NCBI RefSeq assembly: GCF_000715075.1
Contig: NC_134095.1
Span: forward strand, 11,412,222 to 11,476,221
DNA length: 64,000 nucleotides
Reading direction: 5' to 3'
From: Nicotiana tabacum
Lineage: Eukaryota; Streptophyta; Magnoliopsida; Solanales; Solanaceae
Below are positions 25,091 to 36,369 of the stretch, piece by piece; position 1 is the stretch's first letter, and each line of letters opens with the position of its first letter. The notes beneath the pieces are model-generated. The model was not told where the DNA came from, made no database searches, and worked only from the letters and a program-made list of their open reading frames with translations. The translations under genes and the position numbers were made by a program.

Positions 25091-25900
25091 TTCTGCAAAA
25101 CAAATAGAGTTAGCCCTTTCCCCCTCTAGATTTGGCTATTTATACGTTAATGATCAACATATTGGCTTGTTTTCTCCAAATAATGCATAGATCATGATTG
25201 TGCCCATTGGAATTATGGAAATCCCAGCGAACTTTAGACAAGGCTTGTCTTAACGACTTATTACGCGGACAGCGTTCTAACCTATACTAGGTTTGGACAT
25301 GATGCATGCACAATCAATATTAGAGTTGGGTTTCTAGAAGTCTAGACCGGTACCCTCAAGCGAACAACTTGAGAGGGAAAGGCATGGAACCATCGACTGC
25401 CCCGCTAATCTACTAGTTTTACCGCAAATAAGTCTTTCCAAATTTAAAGGGTGATTTTAGGAAGAGCGCGGACATTCACCAAGCACCGCTATGTGGAGCA
25501 TGCCTTATGGAAAGATAAAACAACACATTGTCAAATATTTTGCACTATGAAAACAGTAAATGCAGTATTGAATGAAACGTAAAGTCATAAAAAGAAAGGA
25601 AAACAAGGAAGAAGTTAGTTCGCACAATGTGAAAATTGTCTTAAGTAGACAAGGGAGTGAGGGTGGGGAGAGACATGATGTAGAAAAAAACGTCTAAAGG
25701 AAAACGCATGTTATGACCAAATTGAGCAGAGATTTGCATGCGAATTCAAATAAAGGAAAAACAGGAAAAAGGGTGTACAGGTAGCAATAAGAGGGAAACG
25801 GGAGCGAGATATTCATGTAGCAGCAAAAATAATAAGACACACTTATCAGAGAAGACTGATTCATATAGACCAACTTTGCTATGGTAAGAGCCTAAAAATA

Positions 25901-25918
25901 TTTTCAGCAGAGTCGACA
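25901..25918 (-). other. primer binding site of Ogre-like element
   Basis: On the minus strand TGTCGACTCTGCTGAAAA lies 3 bases inside the 5' LTR border. It resembles the Arg-tRNA site common to Tat elements, with changes at both ends. Confidence 0.65.
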
Positions 25919-26527
25919 TGTTGTCGCGCCCCTTTTTCTCGCGAAATCGGGTTTTGACACGTAACAACTCAGGTGTTAAAAGAGAGAGTCGCCACCTAAC
26001 GGGTTTGAGGTGCGTTAAGGCAACAATTGTAGATAACTCTGGTCTAACAAATTTTGCTTCACCAAAGATCGGGTAAGGGCTCAAATTATCTCGAGGAGAA
26101 GGTGTTAGGCATTCCATGACGTCCACAACTATGGGTTCCGACCGAACTCGAATTATATGAATTAGTCATACAAAGACAAAGAAAGCAAGAAGTTTGGGAA
26201 AATTCATTAGTAACAGACTTTGAGTAAATGCAAATTACTGATTTAAAGACAAGATGGGGGTCCTAAGTTTTTTAGCCTAAAGGATCACCCCGTACAACAT
26301 AAATAATACTTCGTAACTCCCTCGAGATGGGGTGTTACTCATAGTATTCAGCGAGCACAGACTATCATCTCCTACTAAACGATTACTATCTTTAAGTTGT
26401 TACCTAAGGTGTACTAATTGATTCTAAGTCGTATTTTACGCATGTGCTACCCGTCCCATGCCTACGGTCCAGGAGGCTTTGGACCTCTATTTGGGTAGTT
26501 CTAGACTTTACTTAGGCTGCTCAAATG

Positions 26528-26548
26528 TGATGACCCAAAGGGTCATCT
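26528..26548 (+). repeat. hairpin at the solo LTR terminus
   Basis: Arms GATGACCC and GGGTCATC with an AAA loop, starting within three bases of the LTR end. The right LTR of the related element at 43796 lacks it. Confidence 0.7.
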
Positions 26549-27228
26549 TGTATTTTAGAATTCGAATCCGGGTTCTAAGGCCTTGAAAACCTCATTTTCT
26601 TTCTCCACGATTTGTATGCGCAGTCGGGGCGCGTTTCCGGAAATATTTTATGCGAAAATTAAGAAAAATATTGAATTTGGTCTTTAAAATTGACTTCGGT
26701 CAACATTTTTGGTAAACGGACCCGGACCCGTAATTTGACGGTCCCATAGGGTCCGACTTGGGCGTATGCCCGGAATCGAATTCCGAGGTCCTTAGCTCGA
26801 GAAAAGAATTTTTTAAAGGAAATTATTTGCTGTAAAATATAAGGATTTTGAAAATGAAATGGTGTGTGATCTTGATGGTATCGGGCCCGTATTTTAGTTT
26901 CAAAACCCAGTACAGGTATAATATAATATTTAAGTCGTATTTGTAAAATTTGGTAAGAATTGGAGTTGATTTGATATAAATCGGACCCTTGGTTGAGAAA
27001 ATAGAAATTTTGAACTATCTTATGAATTTCATGAATTTGAGATTAAATTCGTAGTTGTTGATGTTATTTTGATGATTTGATCGCACGAGCAAGTCCGTAT
27101 GATATTTTTAGACTTGCGTGCATGTTTGGTTTGTAGCCCCGGGGGCTCGGGTGAGTATTGGATAGGTCACTGGGAGTTTTGGGACTTAGAGAAAATTGGT
27201 TGCATCTGGTATTGTTGCAGGCTCTGAT

Positions 27229-27419
27229 CTCGCAATTGCGAGGCTTGGTAATTGCGAGGGATTTATCGCAATTGCGAAGAAGCCCAGGCCTTCCTTGTTC
27301 GCATTTGCGAACCTCCCTTCGCAATTGCGAAGTCAACAGGGAGGGGCCAGTCATCGCAATTGTGGCAAAATGCTCACAATTGTGAGAGGAGCAGACATGC
27401 AACAGGTTCGCAATTGCGA
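27229..27419. repeat. cluster of CGCAATTGCG palindromes
   Basis: Includes CTCGCAATTGCGAG (27229-27242), TCGCAATTGCGA (27266-27277), TTCGCATTTGCGAA (27298-27311), CTTCGCAATTGCGAAG (27317-27332), CTCACAATTGTGAG (27373-27386) and TCGCAATTGCGA (27408-27419). Half copies lie between. The fifth has both arms changed in step. Confidence 0.8.
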
Positions 27420-28339
27420 CATCTGCACCTGATCAAAACATCTTTTGGACGGGATTTTCACTTCATTCTTCAAAATTTCGAACCCTAAATATCCCTAGAC
27501 GATTTTTCAAAGACCCAAACTTCTCCAAATCATAGGTAAGTGATTTCTAACTCATCTTCTTCAATGTTCATCTTTTTACATGATTTCATCTCAAAATCTA
27601 GGGTTTTTCATGGAAAATTGGGTGTTCTTGGGTAGAAATTAGGATTTTTAAATTTTGGGGATTTGGACCTCAATTTGAGGTCGAATTTCAAAACCAATTG
27701 CATATTTGGGTTCGTGGGTGAATGAGTTATCGGGTTTTGGTTCGAACTTCGAGTTTTGACCATGCATGCCAGGGGTCGGTTTTTTACTTTTTGGGGAAAA
27801 TATTGGGAAATCTATATTCATGCATTAGAATTGGTTTATTTAGATTTATTGATATTATTAAGTAAATTATGTCTAGATACAAGCGGATTGGAAGAGGAAC
27901 CGAGAGGTAAAGCGGTAATTGAGGCTTGATTTTGTCCGTGGAATTGAGGCAAGTGTTTGGTCTAACATTAGCTTGAGCAAATAGGTGTTGTGGTCTTATT
28001 TGCTACGTGTTAGTGTTGAGTACGATGTATAGGTGTAGTGACGAGTATCTATACGTTGGTGTCGAGCATGCAAGTGAGTCTTATACTGCGACTGTTGTGA
28101 CTCTTATTATGTACTGTTCATGCTTGAATTGATGATTATCTATGTTGAACAAGACTTATGATATTTTCTTGGTAATTGATCATTGTTGAGTATTGACTCA
28201 AGTAAGACTTATTCATGGAGTTAACTATTGAAACGAGATAGGTTATAGTTGATTCCCTTGCAAGGATATTATTGTTTCTATTGTTGATTCCCTTTTCGAG
28301 ACGTATTGTTTCTATTGTTTGGGTAAGGAATAGTGTAAA

Positions 28340-28624
28340 GCACGAAGGGTGATGTCGTGCATGATATTCTGAGTGAGTGTTAATGCACGAAGGGTGATGT
28401 CGTGCTGATATTGTGAGAGTTAATGCACGAAGGGTGATGTCGTGCCGATATTGTGAGTGTTAATGCACGAAGGGTGATATCGTGCCGATATTGTGAGAGT
28501 TAATGCATGAAGGGTGATACAGTGCCATGATTATGAGAGTTAATGCACTAAGGGTGATGTCGTGCCGTATCTGTTGTTTCTTATGGTGATAACGAGAGTA
28601 AAAGCACAAAGGGTGATGACGTGC
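28340..28624 (+). repeat. tandem hairpin array in the solo LTR
   Basis: Seven units, mostly 40 bases apart, each built on GCACGA, loop AGGGTGATG and TCGTGC. Units start at 28340, 28385, 28425, 28465, 28505, 28545 and 28604. The first four have intact 6-base stems; the last three have partly decayed stems. Confidence 0.85.
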
Positions 28625-28810
28625 ATGTGTTACTATTTCATTATTCTTGTTAATACAAATATGGTGTTCATTATGCTTCTCTATTGAATTACTGTTAGAA
28701 TTTGATATTCCCCGCAGCATGTTTCCCTTCCCATCTTTATTTGTTATTTCCTGTTATTATTGTTCTGTTCGTATATGATTTAACTGCATAGGTTTATATG
28801 ATTGTCGTGT

Positions 28811-28878
28811 CCTAGCCTCGTCACTACTTCGCTGAGGTTAGGCTCGACTGGTACTAGTACATGGGGTCGATTGTACTA
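28811..28878 (+). repeat. two-hairpin domain near the LTR 3' part
   Basis: Hairpin A pairs CCTAGCCTC (28811-28819) with GAGGTTAGG (28834-28842), one G-T pair. Hairpin B pairs TAGTACA (28855-28861) with TGTACTA (28872-28878) around loop TGGGGTCGAT. The same domain is in both LTRs at 38071-38137 and 46262-46329. Confidence 0.8.
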
Positions 28879-31800
28879 ATACTGCACTTTGTACTTTTTG
28901 TGTAGATTTTGGTGCAGGACCTTGTGAGTAGCTTGAGGTTGCTGCCTTCAGTCCAAGGAGACCAAGGTAGATCTGTTGGCGTTCGCAGAGCCTAAAGTCC
29001 CATTTCCCCACTTTAGTTTCTTTGGTCTCTTCTATTTCGAGAACAATTGTACTACTTTCGGACTTATATTTGTAGTAAACCTTAGTCATTCATAGATTGT
29101 CACACCAGATCTATGGGGTAGCTATGTACTTGAGTTGTGGCATTGTTATATTACTTCCGCATTTCTTGGTTATTTTGTTTTAACTAATATCTGTTCATGT
29201 TTGAATTAATAATAATGGTAGTAAAATTGTAATTGTCGGCTTGCCTAGCTTTTATGAGTAGGCGCCATCACAATTTTCGAAGATGGGAAATTTGGGTCGT
29301 GACATCAAAATGAGAAAGCTAGGCGACATACCAAACAAGTTGGACTTCATATAAAAGCAATTAAGGGCTCAAGTTGGCCTCCACACTTAGACAACAAATG
29401 CACGCAAACAAATTAGGCGTTTGACAATTTCATAATTGAGACAAGTTAAAGTCATTAAGCCCTAGAGACATGATTTCTACGTGACCTTGGAATTTAAACA
29501 TGCAGTTAGTTTCAGATACAAGGTGTTATTTTAGAGGCATGCTTTCTGAATAAATATATATTTTAGGGAATCTGGTATTGCATACTGATTACATATTATA
29601 AGCATTTAAACTTATATACATGATATCTAGGTGCAATAGTTGGCAGTGATTAGTATTGATAGCCATGGAAGGCATTCAGAATTACTTAGTTTGATCATAT
29701 AGGCATACTTTCTAATAGTGGCAACGAAACAATATTGAAAGTTAATATTAGCACTTAAAAGCGAGTGGGATTACCCTATAGGCAGGATTTCTACAATGAG
29801 AGATTGAACTGGTTTTAGCTTCTATAGGCATGTCCTAAGTAAATAACAACAGCACATTAACCAAATTAAAACTCTATAGACATGATTTCTAAAATACAGA
29901 TTTGTAAAACATAAGCTAACATGACCCTATGGTCATAGTGTCTAATGGATATACTGTAATGCAAATTGAAACATTGGTCATTTTATTTCCTATAGGCATG
30001 GTATCTAAAAACATGTAGAAGCAGAATATGTTAAACGAATTAAACACCAATAAGAAGGTTATCTAACGCACACAGTAACAGAACATGTTAGAGCAAATTA
30101 AACACCTATAGGTAGGATTTCTACACGTTCATGCAAAAATTAGAATAGACCAATTTCCCCAATTTTACTAACACCCCAATTGTTATTACAACATTATTAC
30201 AGACCCAGTGAATGAAATGAATTATAGAATTACAAAATAGCTATAGTGGGCCTAAAGCAGGCCCAAAGTATACCCGGCTAGGCCAGGCCTTCAATCTCAA
30301 GTCCACATAATTTTACAACAGCAGAAAACAGTCTTCATAACCAAAACCTAGTAGTCAGAGTTGACCAACAGCCATTTACACAAGCTCATTGGCTTATACA
30401 GTAGGTAAAAGGGGCAAAGTTGAGCAATCAGGAAAAATGGCAAACAACCTTGGACCCTAGTATGTCAGAGTTCCCAAGGGATTCAAGAACTCAAGACAGT
30501 GCTCACACTAGGGAGGTTAATATAGGAGATTCAGGGAATGACTAGGGACCAAGTCCTAGTGTGTCATAGTTCCCAAGGGTCTCAATTGGACCCCAAGCAG
30601 TACTCGCACTAGGGAGGTCAATGATAGAACTTAGGTAGCCTTGGCTTTCAGCCGGCTAAGATAAGAACTCAAAGAGCCCAGGTAATAAGTGAAAGAGAAT
30701 AAACTAAGGTTGAGGGACAGCACTGAAGGATACAGACATAATCAAGTTTAGCACATAGAGCAGATAACAGAACATGCTTATGTTTTAAGAACAGACTTAA
30801 CAAAGTTTCAGAAGAACACCTAATGTATAAGTAGTCACACATTAACAGAACAGGTTTGCAGGATTGGTGTACGCAGGCTCATAGTAAGAAAAAGGTTCAA
30901 ATTATGCAAAGTATAGATCCTAGTGAGAATCATATTAATTGGCAACAAGATTTAGACAGGATGAGAACAGGTCATTACAAGAATTATGTAAGTAAAACAT
31001 GTTTAAGTAGCAGGATTCATAACAAAATTAAACACCAAGGAAAGGCTAAAGTGTGTCAGTAAGTTGCAACACGTAGGCTAGATAAGCCTGAAAAGAATCT
31101 GATTAACTCAAATTAGGTTTATGCATGTTTAAGATTACCAACATAATAAAGTCAAAGGTTAAAGAGACCTAAAACTACAGTAAAGCAATGAGAATTGCAC
31201 ACAAGAACAACCCAGAAAAACACATGAAATTACAATCTCCTGAAGTGAAAACATATGCAAATCACAGATACATGGAAATAAAACTACGAAGTCCAGTAAC
31301 TTACCAGTTAAGCGAAAATACAAAAAAGAACAAAAGTCCACAGTATTTTGAATATCAAAGAAGAGCAAGAACCCAGAATATCTGGCCTTGGCTTTCAGCC
31401 GACCAAGAACCAGAATATAGAACAAGAGTACTTAGAGAATAAAGAGAAGTAACTTTAGTTTTTTGGTAAACCTTTTAATGATTCAAGTCTGTCTAAAGGG
31501 AATGAGGGGAGGGGTTTATATAGTAGTAAAAATCGAGCAACAAACAAGAAAACCTAGTAATTTAAGCAACTACCAAAGTAAATAATCATGCAAATTAATC
31601 TGAAAATCAATTTTAAGAGAGAGATCTGCAAACTCTAACTTTTAAGGAAAGTGAAAAATCGACAGAATTTAAACAAAAAAATCAAACTCACATAGAATAG
31701 GATGAATCTAGACAAAAATAACATGCATATCAGAGATTTGAACCAATTTTGGTTCAATTTGAAGAGATGTGCAAACCCTAGTTTTAGGATAAGTAAGAAT

Positions 31801-32490
31801 AAACAAAAGATACACAAATATTCGTACTTACAATAGAGCAAATGATGAATATAGATAGAATATCATAAAAGTCAAGGATTTGAACCGATTTTGGTTCGAT
31901 CTTTATGAGATTTGCTTGTCATGTTTAGGCAAGCAGTGTAGAAGAGTAACTAGTACCAGGGAGAGGTCATATATGGCAAGAAACAACCATGGAATCCCAT
32001 GTTAGGTGGGATTAGGAGAAGGATTTGGGGGGAAGACGGCTAGGGTTTAGGTTTGAGAGATGAAAAGATTCAAGGGTGACGGACCGTGAGAAATAGGATT
32101 ATGGTTGGGTGTTTGGGATAATTAAAAGGCGGCGGACCATGAGAAATAATGTAATTATATATATGAATATGGGCTATTATTGCAAAAATGTGCAATTAGC
32201 CTAAAAATAAAAATGTAATTATAAAAAATATAGTAAAATATTTAAAAACATATATGTTAGTGTAAATGATGAGATTGGATGATTAAATCACCATAAAAAT
32301 AATTTGAAGGATAATTATTGGATATTTATACAACAAAATATAGAAAGAAATTGGTTTAGAAACTTAAAACAATATGAAAAATTATGTAAAATGCTTTATA
32401 GATTTATAAACTAAATGATGATGCAAATATACTATTTTAAAAGTATACGTATAAAATTTAAAAATATGAGAAAAAAATTGGGTATCAACA

Positions 32491-33160
32491 TACGCAATAG
32501 TACGACAGTCAACTCCATTGGGAAGAATATTGTACCCAGGTTGCTTACATCATTCAAGTGATGTCATCAATGGTATATTAACATTAAATCTAGACAAAAT
32601 ATCATTTGAACACATAGAGAATTTACTCAAGCACTCTCGTAGTGATTGATCATCCAGCAAACGATTTTCAAGTGCATCAGGAACAAAGAACAACACTGCT
32701 ACAGACCAGTTCCCTATATCAAGCTATTATATGTCCTTAGTTGATTTGTAACTTTGTAAAAGCTCTTACTCGTAATTCCTACTTAGCTTACTTAGACGCA
32801 TTGTGTAGGAAATTCTTTGTAAGTCATAAACCTTTGTGTTTGTGTCTTGGCTAGAGTTAGTCAAGTTGTAAAGTCTTTGTAATAGAGTTATTACAGAGTG
32901 GCTTGTAACGGAGTTGTTACAAGTTAATGAGGGATTAAGAGGTTAATTCCTAGGTTACGATAGGTTGTAATCTAAAGATTGCTTAGTAGTGAAGTTGAAA
33001 TCCTATAAGGGTAGGTCGAGGTGTTTAATCCCATTGAGCTAGAAAGTTTCCATGTAAAATTCCTCCGTGTCATTTACTTACTGCAGTGTGCGTGGTTTAT
33101 ATGGGAACTAATAAAGAATCTGGTTCTCTATATAGTTTGGTGGACCATTAAATTCTATCA
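32491..33160 (+). repeat. Copia LTR, second part
   Basis: Right part of the split LTR, starting with the decayed duplication TACGC and ending CTATCA at 33160, directly before the primer site. No coding region is seen in it. Confidence 0.7.
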
Positions 33161-33162
33161 GT

Positions 33163-33174
33163 TGGTATCAGAGC
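33163..33174 (+). other. primer binding site, initiator tRNA-Met type
   Basis: TGGTATCAGAGC follows the Copia LTR end by two bases, the usual site for Copia elements. Confidence 0.85.
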
Positions 33175-33213
33175 GGGTTCTTTCTATCAGGCTAACACCT
33201 AGAAAGGATCCTC

Positions 33214-33875
33214 GTGGCTGCTCCTCTAAACTTTGAAAAAGGTCAATCTACCTACAGGCCACCAAGATTCAATGGCCAATATATGGATGGTGGAAGACTA
33301 GGATGCACGACTTCATCGTGGCTGAAGATTCCAAGCTTTGGGGTATCATTTATGATGGACCTTTTATTCCTACCAAGACTGTTAGCAACCCAGTTGTAGT
33401 TGTAACTGTTCCCGAAACAAGAAAGGAATTCAACGGCGCTGACCGAAAGACCATAGAAAAGAATTTTGTGCAAAGAAAATTCTTATTTGTGGCATTGCTT
33501 CTGATGAATATAATAGGATATCAGCATGCCAATCAGCTAAGGAATTCTAGGAAGCTCTTTAGACAGCTTATGAAAGAACAACGCAGGTTAAGCAATCAAA
33601 GATTGACATGTTTACAGCTGAATATGAGCTTTTCAGAATGAAAGATGGTGAATCCATCCAAAACATGCATACTCGGTTCACCTTTATCATCAATGAGCTT
33701 CACTCTCTTGGAGAAATCATTCCAAGAAACAAACTTGTCAGGAAAATACTCAGTGTCCTACCCAGCTCCTCGGAAAGCAAAATGAATGCTATCACAGAGG
33801 CAAAGGACTTGCAGGAGTTAACCATTAACCATTGATGAGCTTATCTGAAAACCTATGAAATGAATAAGATGCTTG
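33214..33875 (+). pseudogene. Copia gag fragment
   Basis: Reads APLNFEKGQSTYRPPRFNGQ, then after a frameshift near 33283 HDFIVAEDSKLWGIIYDGPF, and further ELFRMKDGESIQNMHTRF and RKILSVLPSS, all typical of Copia gag (UBN2-type) proteins. A small duplication (AACCATT twice near 33824) and stops break the end. The zinc knuckle and pol are absent. Confidence 0.75.
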
Positions 33876-33947
33876 AGTAGATTTTAAAAATGTGTTTCTT
33901 GACATTGTACTTAATTTTGAAAGTTTCTCGAGGACGAGCAACAGTTT

Positions 33948-33960
33948 AAGTGTGAGGTGT
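33948..33960 (+). other. degenerate polypurine tract of Athila-like element
   Basis: AAGTGTGAGGTGT directly precedes the 3' LTR, following CGAGGACGAGCAACAG, a context usual for Athila-type elements. Confidence 0.55.
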
Positions 33961-35308
33961 TGATGAAAAGCCAAAAATGCATTTTTTTTGGTGTACTTTC
34001 ATCTCATAACGTGTGTGGTAACAGCCGGTTATATGAGTTTTCTGAATTATGCTTATTACATGCATTCTTATGTGTAGGATCAAGTTGGACGAAAAATGAG
34101 CAAAAAAAAGTTTATTCGGGACTAAAAGACAAAAGAAGGACTTTGGTCGTTCACTCTCGCGTGCACACGAGACATTGAATGAGCTACCAGAGGAAAAGCT
34201 TGAGAAAAAAATAGCGAAGTATGGCAAAAGTGCACGAGAGACTTAGAAGGAAAAGGAAAAGAGAAGAACTTTGCTCGTTCACTCTCGCGTGCACACGAGA
34301 GAGTGAACAAGCTAACCTAAAAAGTTTCTTTCGAAGTGGGCTTGTATTATTTTCTCCCCATGCTAACCTTATCCCATATAAATAGTCCTTAAACTCACTT
34401 TTGAGAAAGAGAAGTTTTTGGAGATGAGACATTTTTGAAGGGGAGACGTTTTTGGAGAGGGGATTCAACCCAAGGAGGCAAGAGCACGCTAGGAGCAAGG
34501 CGGGGAATTCTTCTACGAGTTTTTCACTTTCTTCTTCCTATTTTCATTATTGGTTATGTATTCTAGTATTGTAGTTTTGCATACTATTATGAATAACTAA
34601 TTTGTTATCTAGGTTTTTTATGGAACTTTTTGTAGGATGAATTCTTATTACGTTTTTATATAATTAAGCCGTTGGATTTCTCTACTTATTCAACTACATA
34701 TTTATTGTTGTTGATTGAATGACCATCAATTAACTATGACTATTTAGTGTGTATATTGCTCGAGAGAGAGTACGCATCTAGGTAGCTATTGAAGAACATC
34801 ACTCCTAACGTATGTGAGAGATCAATACAGAGGGTTTAAAGGCGGGATTAGAGATAATGAAATCTTGGTGTGATCGTAGTGAGCGGTGAATTAGTGTCAG
34901 CTAGCGTTGTTCCAGAGAATACGTTTAGTAAATTGTGGTAGTTGCTCAAGAGAGAGCTAGGACACCCAAAGTACTCATGATAGTTAGAGAATACTTAGGG
35001 GAAATTATAGAAGACGTGGCGGAAGGATTCCGAAAATTGGGGAAATCATAACTCTAGACCTCCTTAATTTAGTCTCCAACCCTTAATATCTTTAGTTATT
35101 AATTTACTATTTTAATTTGTTAGTTAATTAGTTAGGCATAAGAATCTTAATATTTAAAACATAGAAATTATTCGAGTTTACTTTCTTAGTGATATTGAAC
35201 AGTTATAGTGAAACTTTAGTTCTCTGTGGATTCGACTCCGGACTCTTGGATCGGATTATATTTACAGCGGCCGCTTATCCTTATTAGCACTAGAGTTGGG
35301 CATGATCA
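33961..35308 (+). repeat. 3' LTR of Athila-like element
   Basis: Starts TGATGAAAAG and ends CATGATCA. Collinear with 6751-8112 and followed by the TTCAA target duplication at 35309-35313. TATA motif at 34377-34384 and hairpin at 34277-34308. Confidence 0.9.
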
Positions 35309-35313
35309 TTCAA

Positions 35314-36369
35314 CCAACTTCATTCACATTTGATAACTGAATAACACATTCATTATCTTTAATGTTCATATCATTGTAATCTTATCTTAATTGAGACTCT
35401 ATAAATTTTGATTGAGAATGTTAGGGGTGGACAAGTGGCTCAAAGGAGAGCCTAATAAAGCCTTGATTTAGGTCCTCGAAATTTGATGCTCCAAAAATTT
35501 CAAAAATAAATTTTATGATTTTATTTTAGTTTAGACAATATCTAACAAAAAGCATGAAATTCGTAAAAAAAAGAAAGACAGCTTGCTTGATCTTTGACAG
35601 TAAAAATATTTTAGATATGGAATTAAACTACTTAAATCTTTATAATAGAAATATAATTTTTTACAACAATATCAAAAATATATATATTTTAAATACATGT
35701 CTAACATCTTATTTATTAAAATACCTCTTACTAATATAAATAATATATTACTATGTGAAGTTAAAATCTTTATATGGAATGTTATTCTTAAACAACAAGT
35801 GTGGAAAAATTAGCAACACTAACGTTTTTGTATATATGTGTATACACATATAAATTCTAATAGAAAAAAATGTATAAGGTCTTTTATTAAAATTCACTAA
35901 ATTTATTGAGCTGCCTTTGGTGTTTAATTTTTGAAACTTGTAGATACAAGTAAATCAGGTTGAGTGAAAAAAATTCAAGGATGTGTAGGCAACAAGGCCA
36001 TATTGAAAATTTCTAAAATCCTACGCACCTTTACCTTTTAAAGTTTTTGACCATTTTTGCAGATGCACTTGAAATGCTTTGAGCTTCTGTTTTTGAATTT
36101 TTAGCTTTACTAATGTATCTCAAAGATTTTTTACTTTTTGGTATTAGTACAATTGTTTTGTGCACATCTTCTATTTAGACAAAACTTAAAAGTATCACAA
36201 TTTGTGATTAAAATAATAAGGCGTTAGATGAAAGTTAATAAAGTAAATATTGAACGACCGTTGATCAGACAATAAGAAAAACATATTTTTAATATAGTGG
36301 ACAAATAAAAGTGAACGAAAGAAATATCGTCATTCAATAAGAAAAATATATTAGAAAAAAATATAATCA
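35314..36369. other. AT-rich spacer between two retroelements
   Basis: Contiguous with 5615-6745 before the Athila-like insertion. No gene, RNA or clear repeat boundary is seen; only short open frames in very AT-rich sequence. Confidence 0.5.

Larger units (their letters stand above)
26526..29304 (+). mobile_element. chromovirus-type solo LTR
   Basis: A 2779-base LTR starting TGTGATGACCC and ending GGGTCGTGACA, flanked on both sides by TCAAA (26521-26525 and 29305-29309). It is related to the LTRs of the Del/Tekay-type element at 36375-46801 at the start (CCTTGAAAACCTCATTT, CCGGACCCGT) and over the last 600 bases. The middle differs. With no internal region, it arose by recombination between two LTRs or by loss of the body. 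It carries a palindrome cluster, a hairpin tandem array and a two-hairpin domain. Confidence 0.88.
9976..32490 (-). mobile_element. Ogre-like (Ty3/gypsy, Tat lineage) retrotransposon
   Basis: The 22.5 kb element reads right to left and is inserted in the Copia LTR. LTRs run TGTCGCG... to ...TCAACA on the plus strand (9976-14045 and 25922-32490). On the minus strand the order is 5' LTR, primer site (25901-25918), extra ORF1 (25090-23504), gag, protease, reverse transcriptase, RNase H, second archaeal-type RNase H, integrase, tandem-repeat 3' UTR, polypurine tract and 3' LTR. ORF1 before gag and the dual RNase H are hallmarks of Ogre/Tat elements. The target duplication is decayed: CACAC (9971-9975) against TACGC (32491-32495), two transitions. 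All reading frames are broken. The right LTR holds a later chromovirus solo LTR. Confidence 0.88.
25922..32490 (-). repeat. 5' LTR of Ogre-like element, interrupted
   Basis: Runs from TGTCGCGCCCC to GGTATCAACA in plus-strand reading. It is split by the solo LTR at 26526-29304. Relative to the other LTR it lacks the equivalent of 13398-13701 and has a 14-base filler at that place (32130-32143). Confidence 0.85.
9723..33875 (+). mobile_element. truncated Copia element: LTR, primer site and partial gag
   Basis: The LTR starts TGATAG at 9723 and ends CTATCA at 33160, a perfect 6-base inverted match. It is split by the Ogre-like element, giving 9723-9975 plus 32491-33160, about 918 bases joined. 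A Met-tRNA primer site and a gag remnant follow. The rest of the element (pol and 3' LTR) is absent; the Athila-like sequence resumes around 33876-33880. GGTAG before the insert (9718-9722) and AGTAG after it (33876-33880) match at four of five bases. This could be a decayed target duplication or chance, since an element without its second LTR would not normally have one. Confidence 0.75.
6751..35308 (+). mobile_element. Athila-like non-autonomous LTR retrotransposon, host of nested insertions
   Basis: Two LTRs in the same orientation (6751-8112 and 33961-35308) bound the element. The 5-base target duplication TTCAA is present at 6746-6750 and 35309-35313, which fixes both ends. LTRs begin TGAT and end ATCA, decayed to ATAA in the 5' copy. 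An 18-base primer site for tRNA-Asp follows the 5' LTR, as in Athila/Calypso-type elements. There is no integrase or reverse transcriptase of its own: the internal region has only a gag-like zinc-knuckle frame, so it must have relied on another element. About 24 kb of its present length is later insertion (Copia fragment, Ogre-like element and a chromovirus solo LTR). Confidence 0.88.

Noticed and set aside
28340..28624. Regular repeats with similar spacing that could suggest a CRISPR-like array.
   Set aside because: Units are tandem repeats in a plant LTR with spacers that are themselves repeated; there is no CRISPR context.
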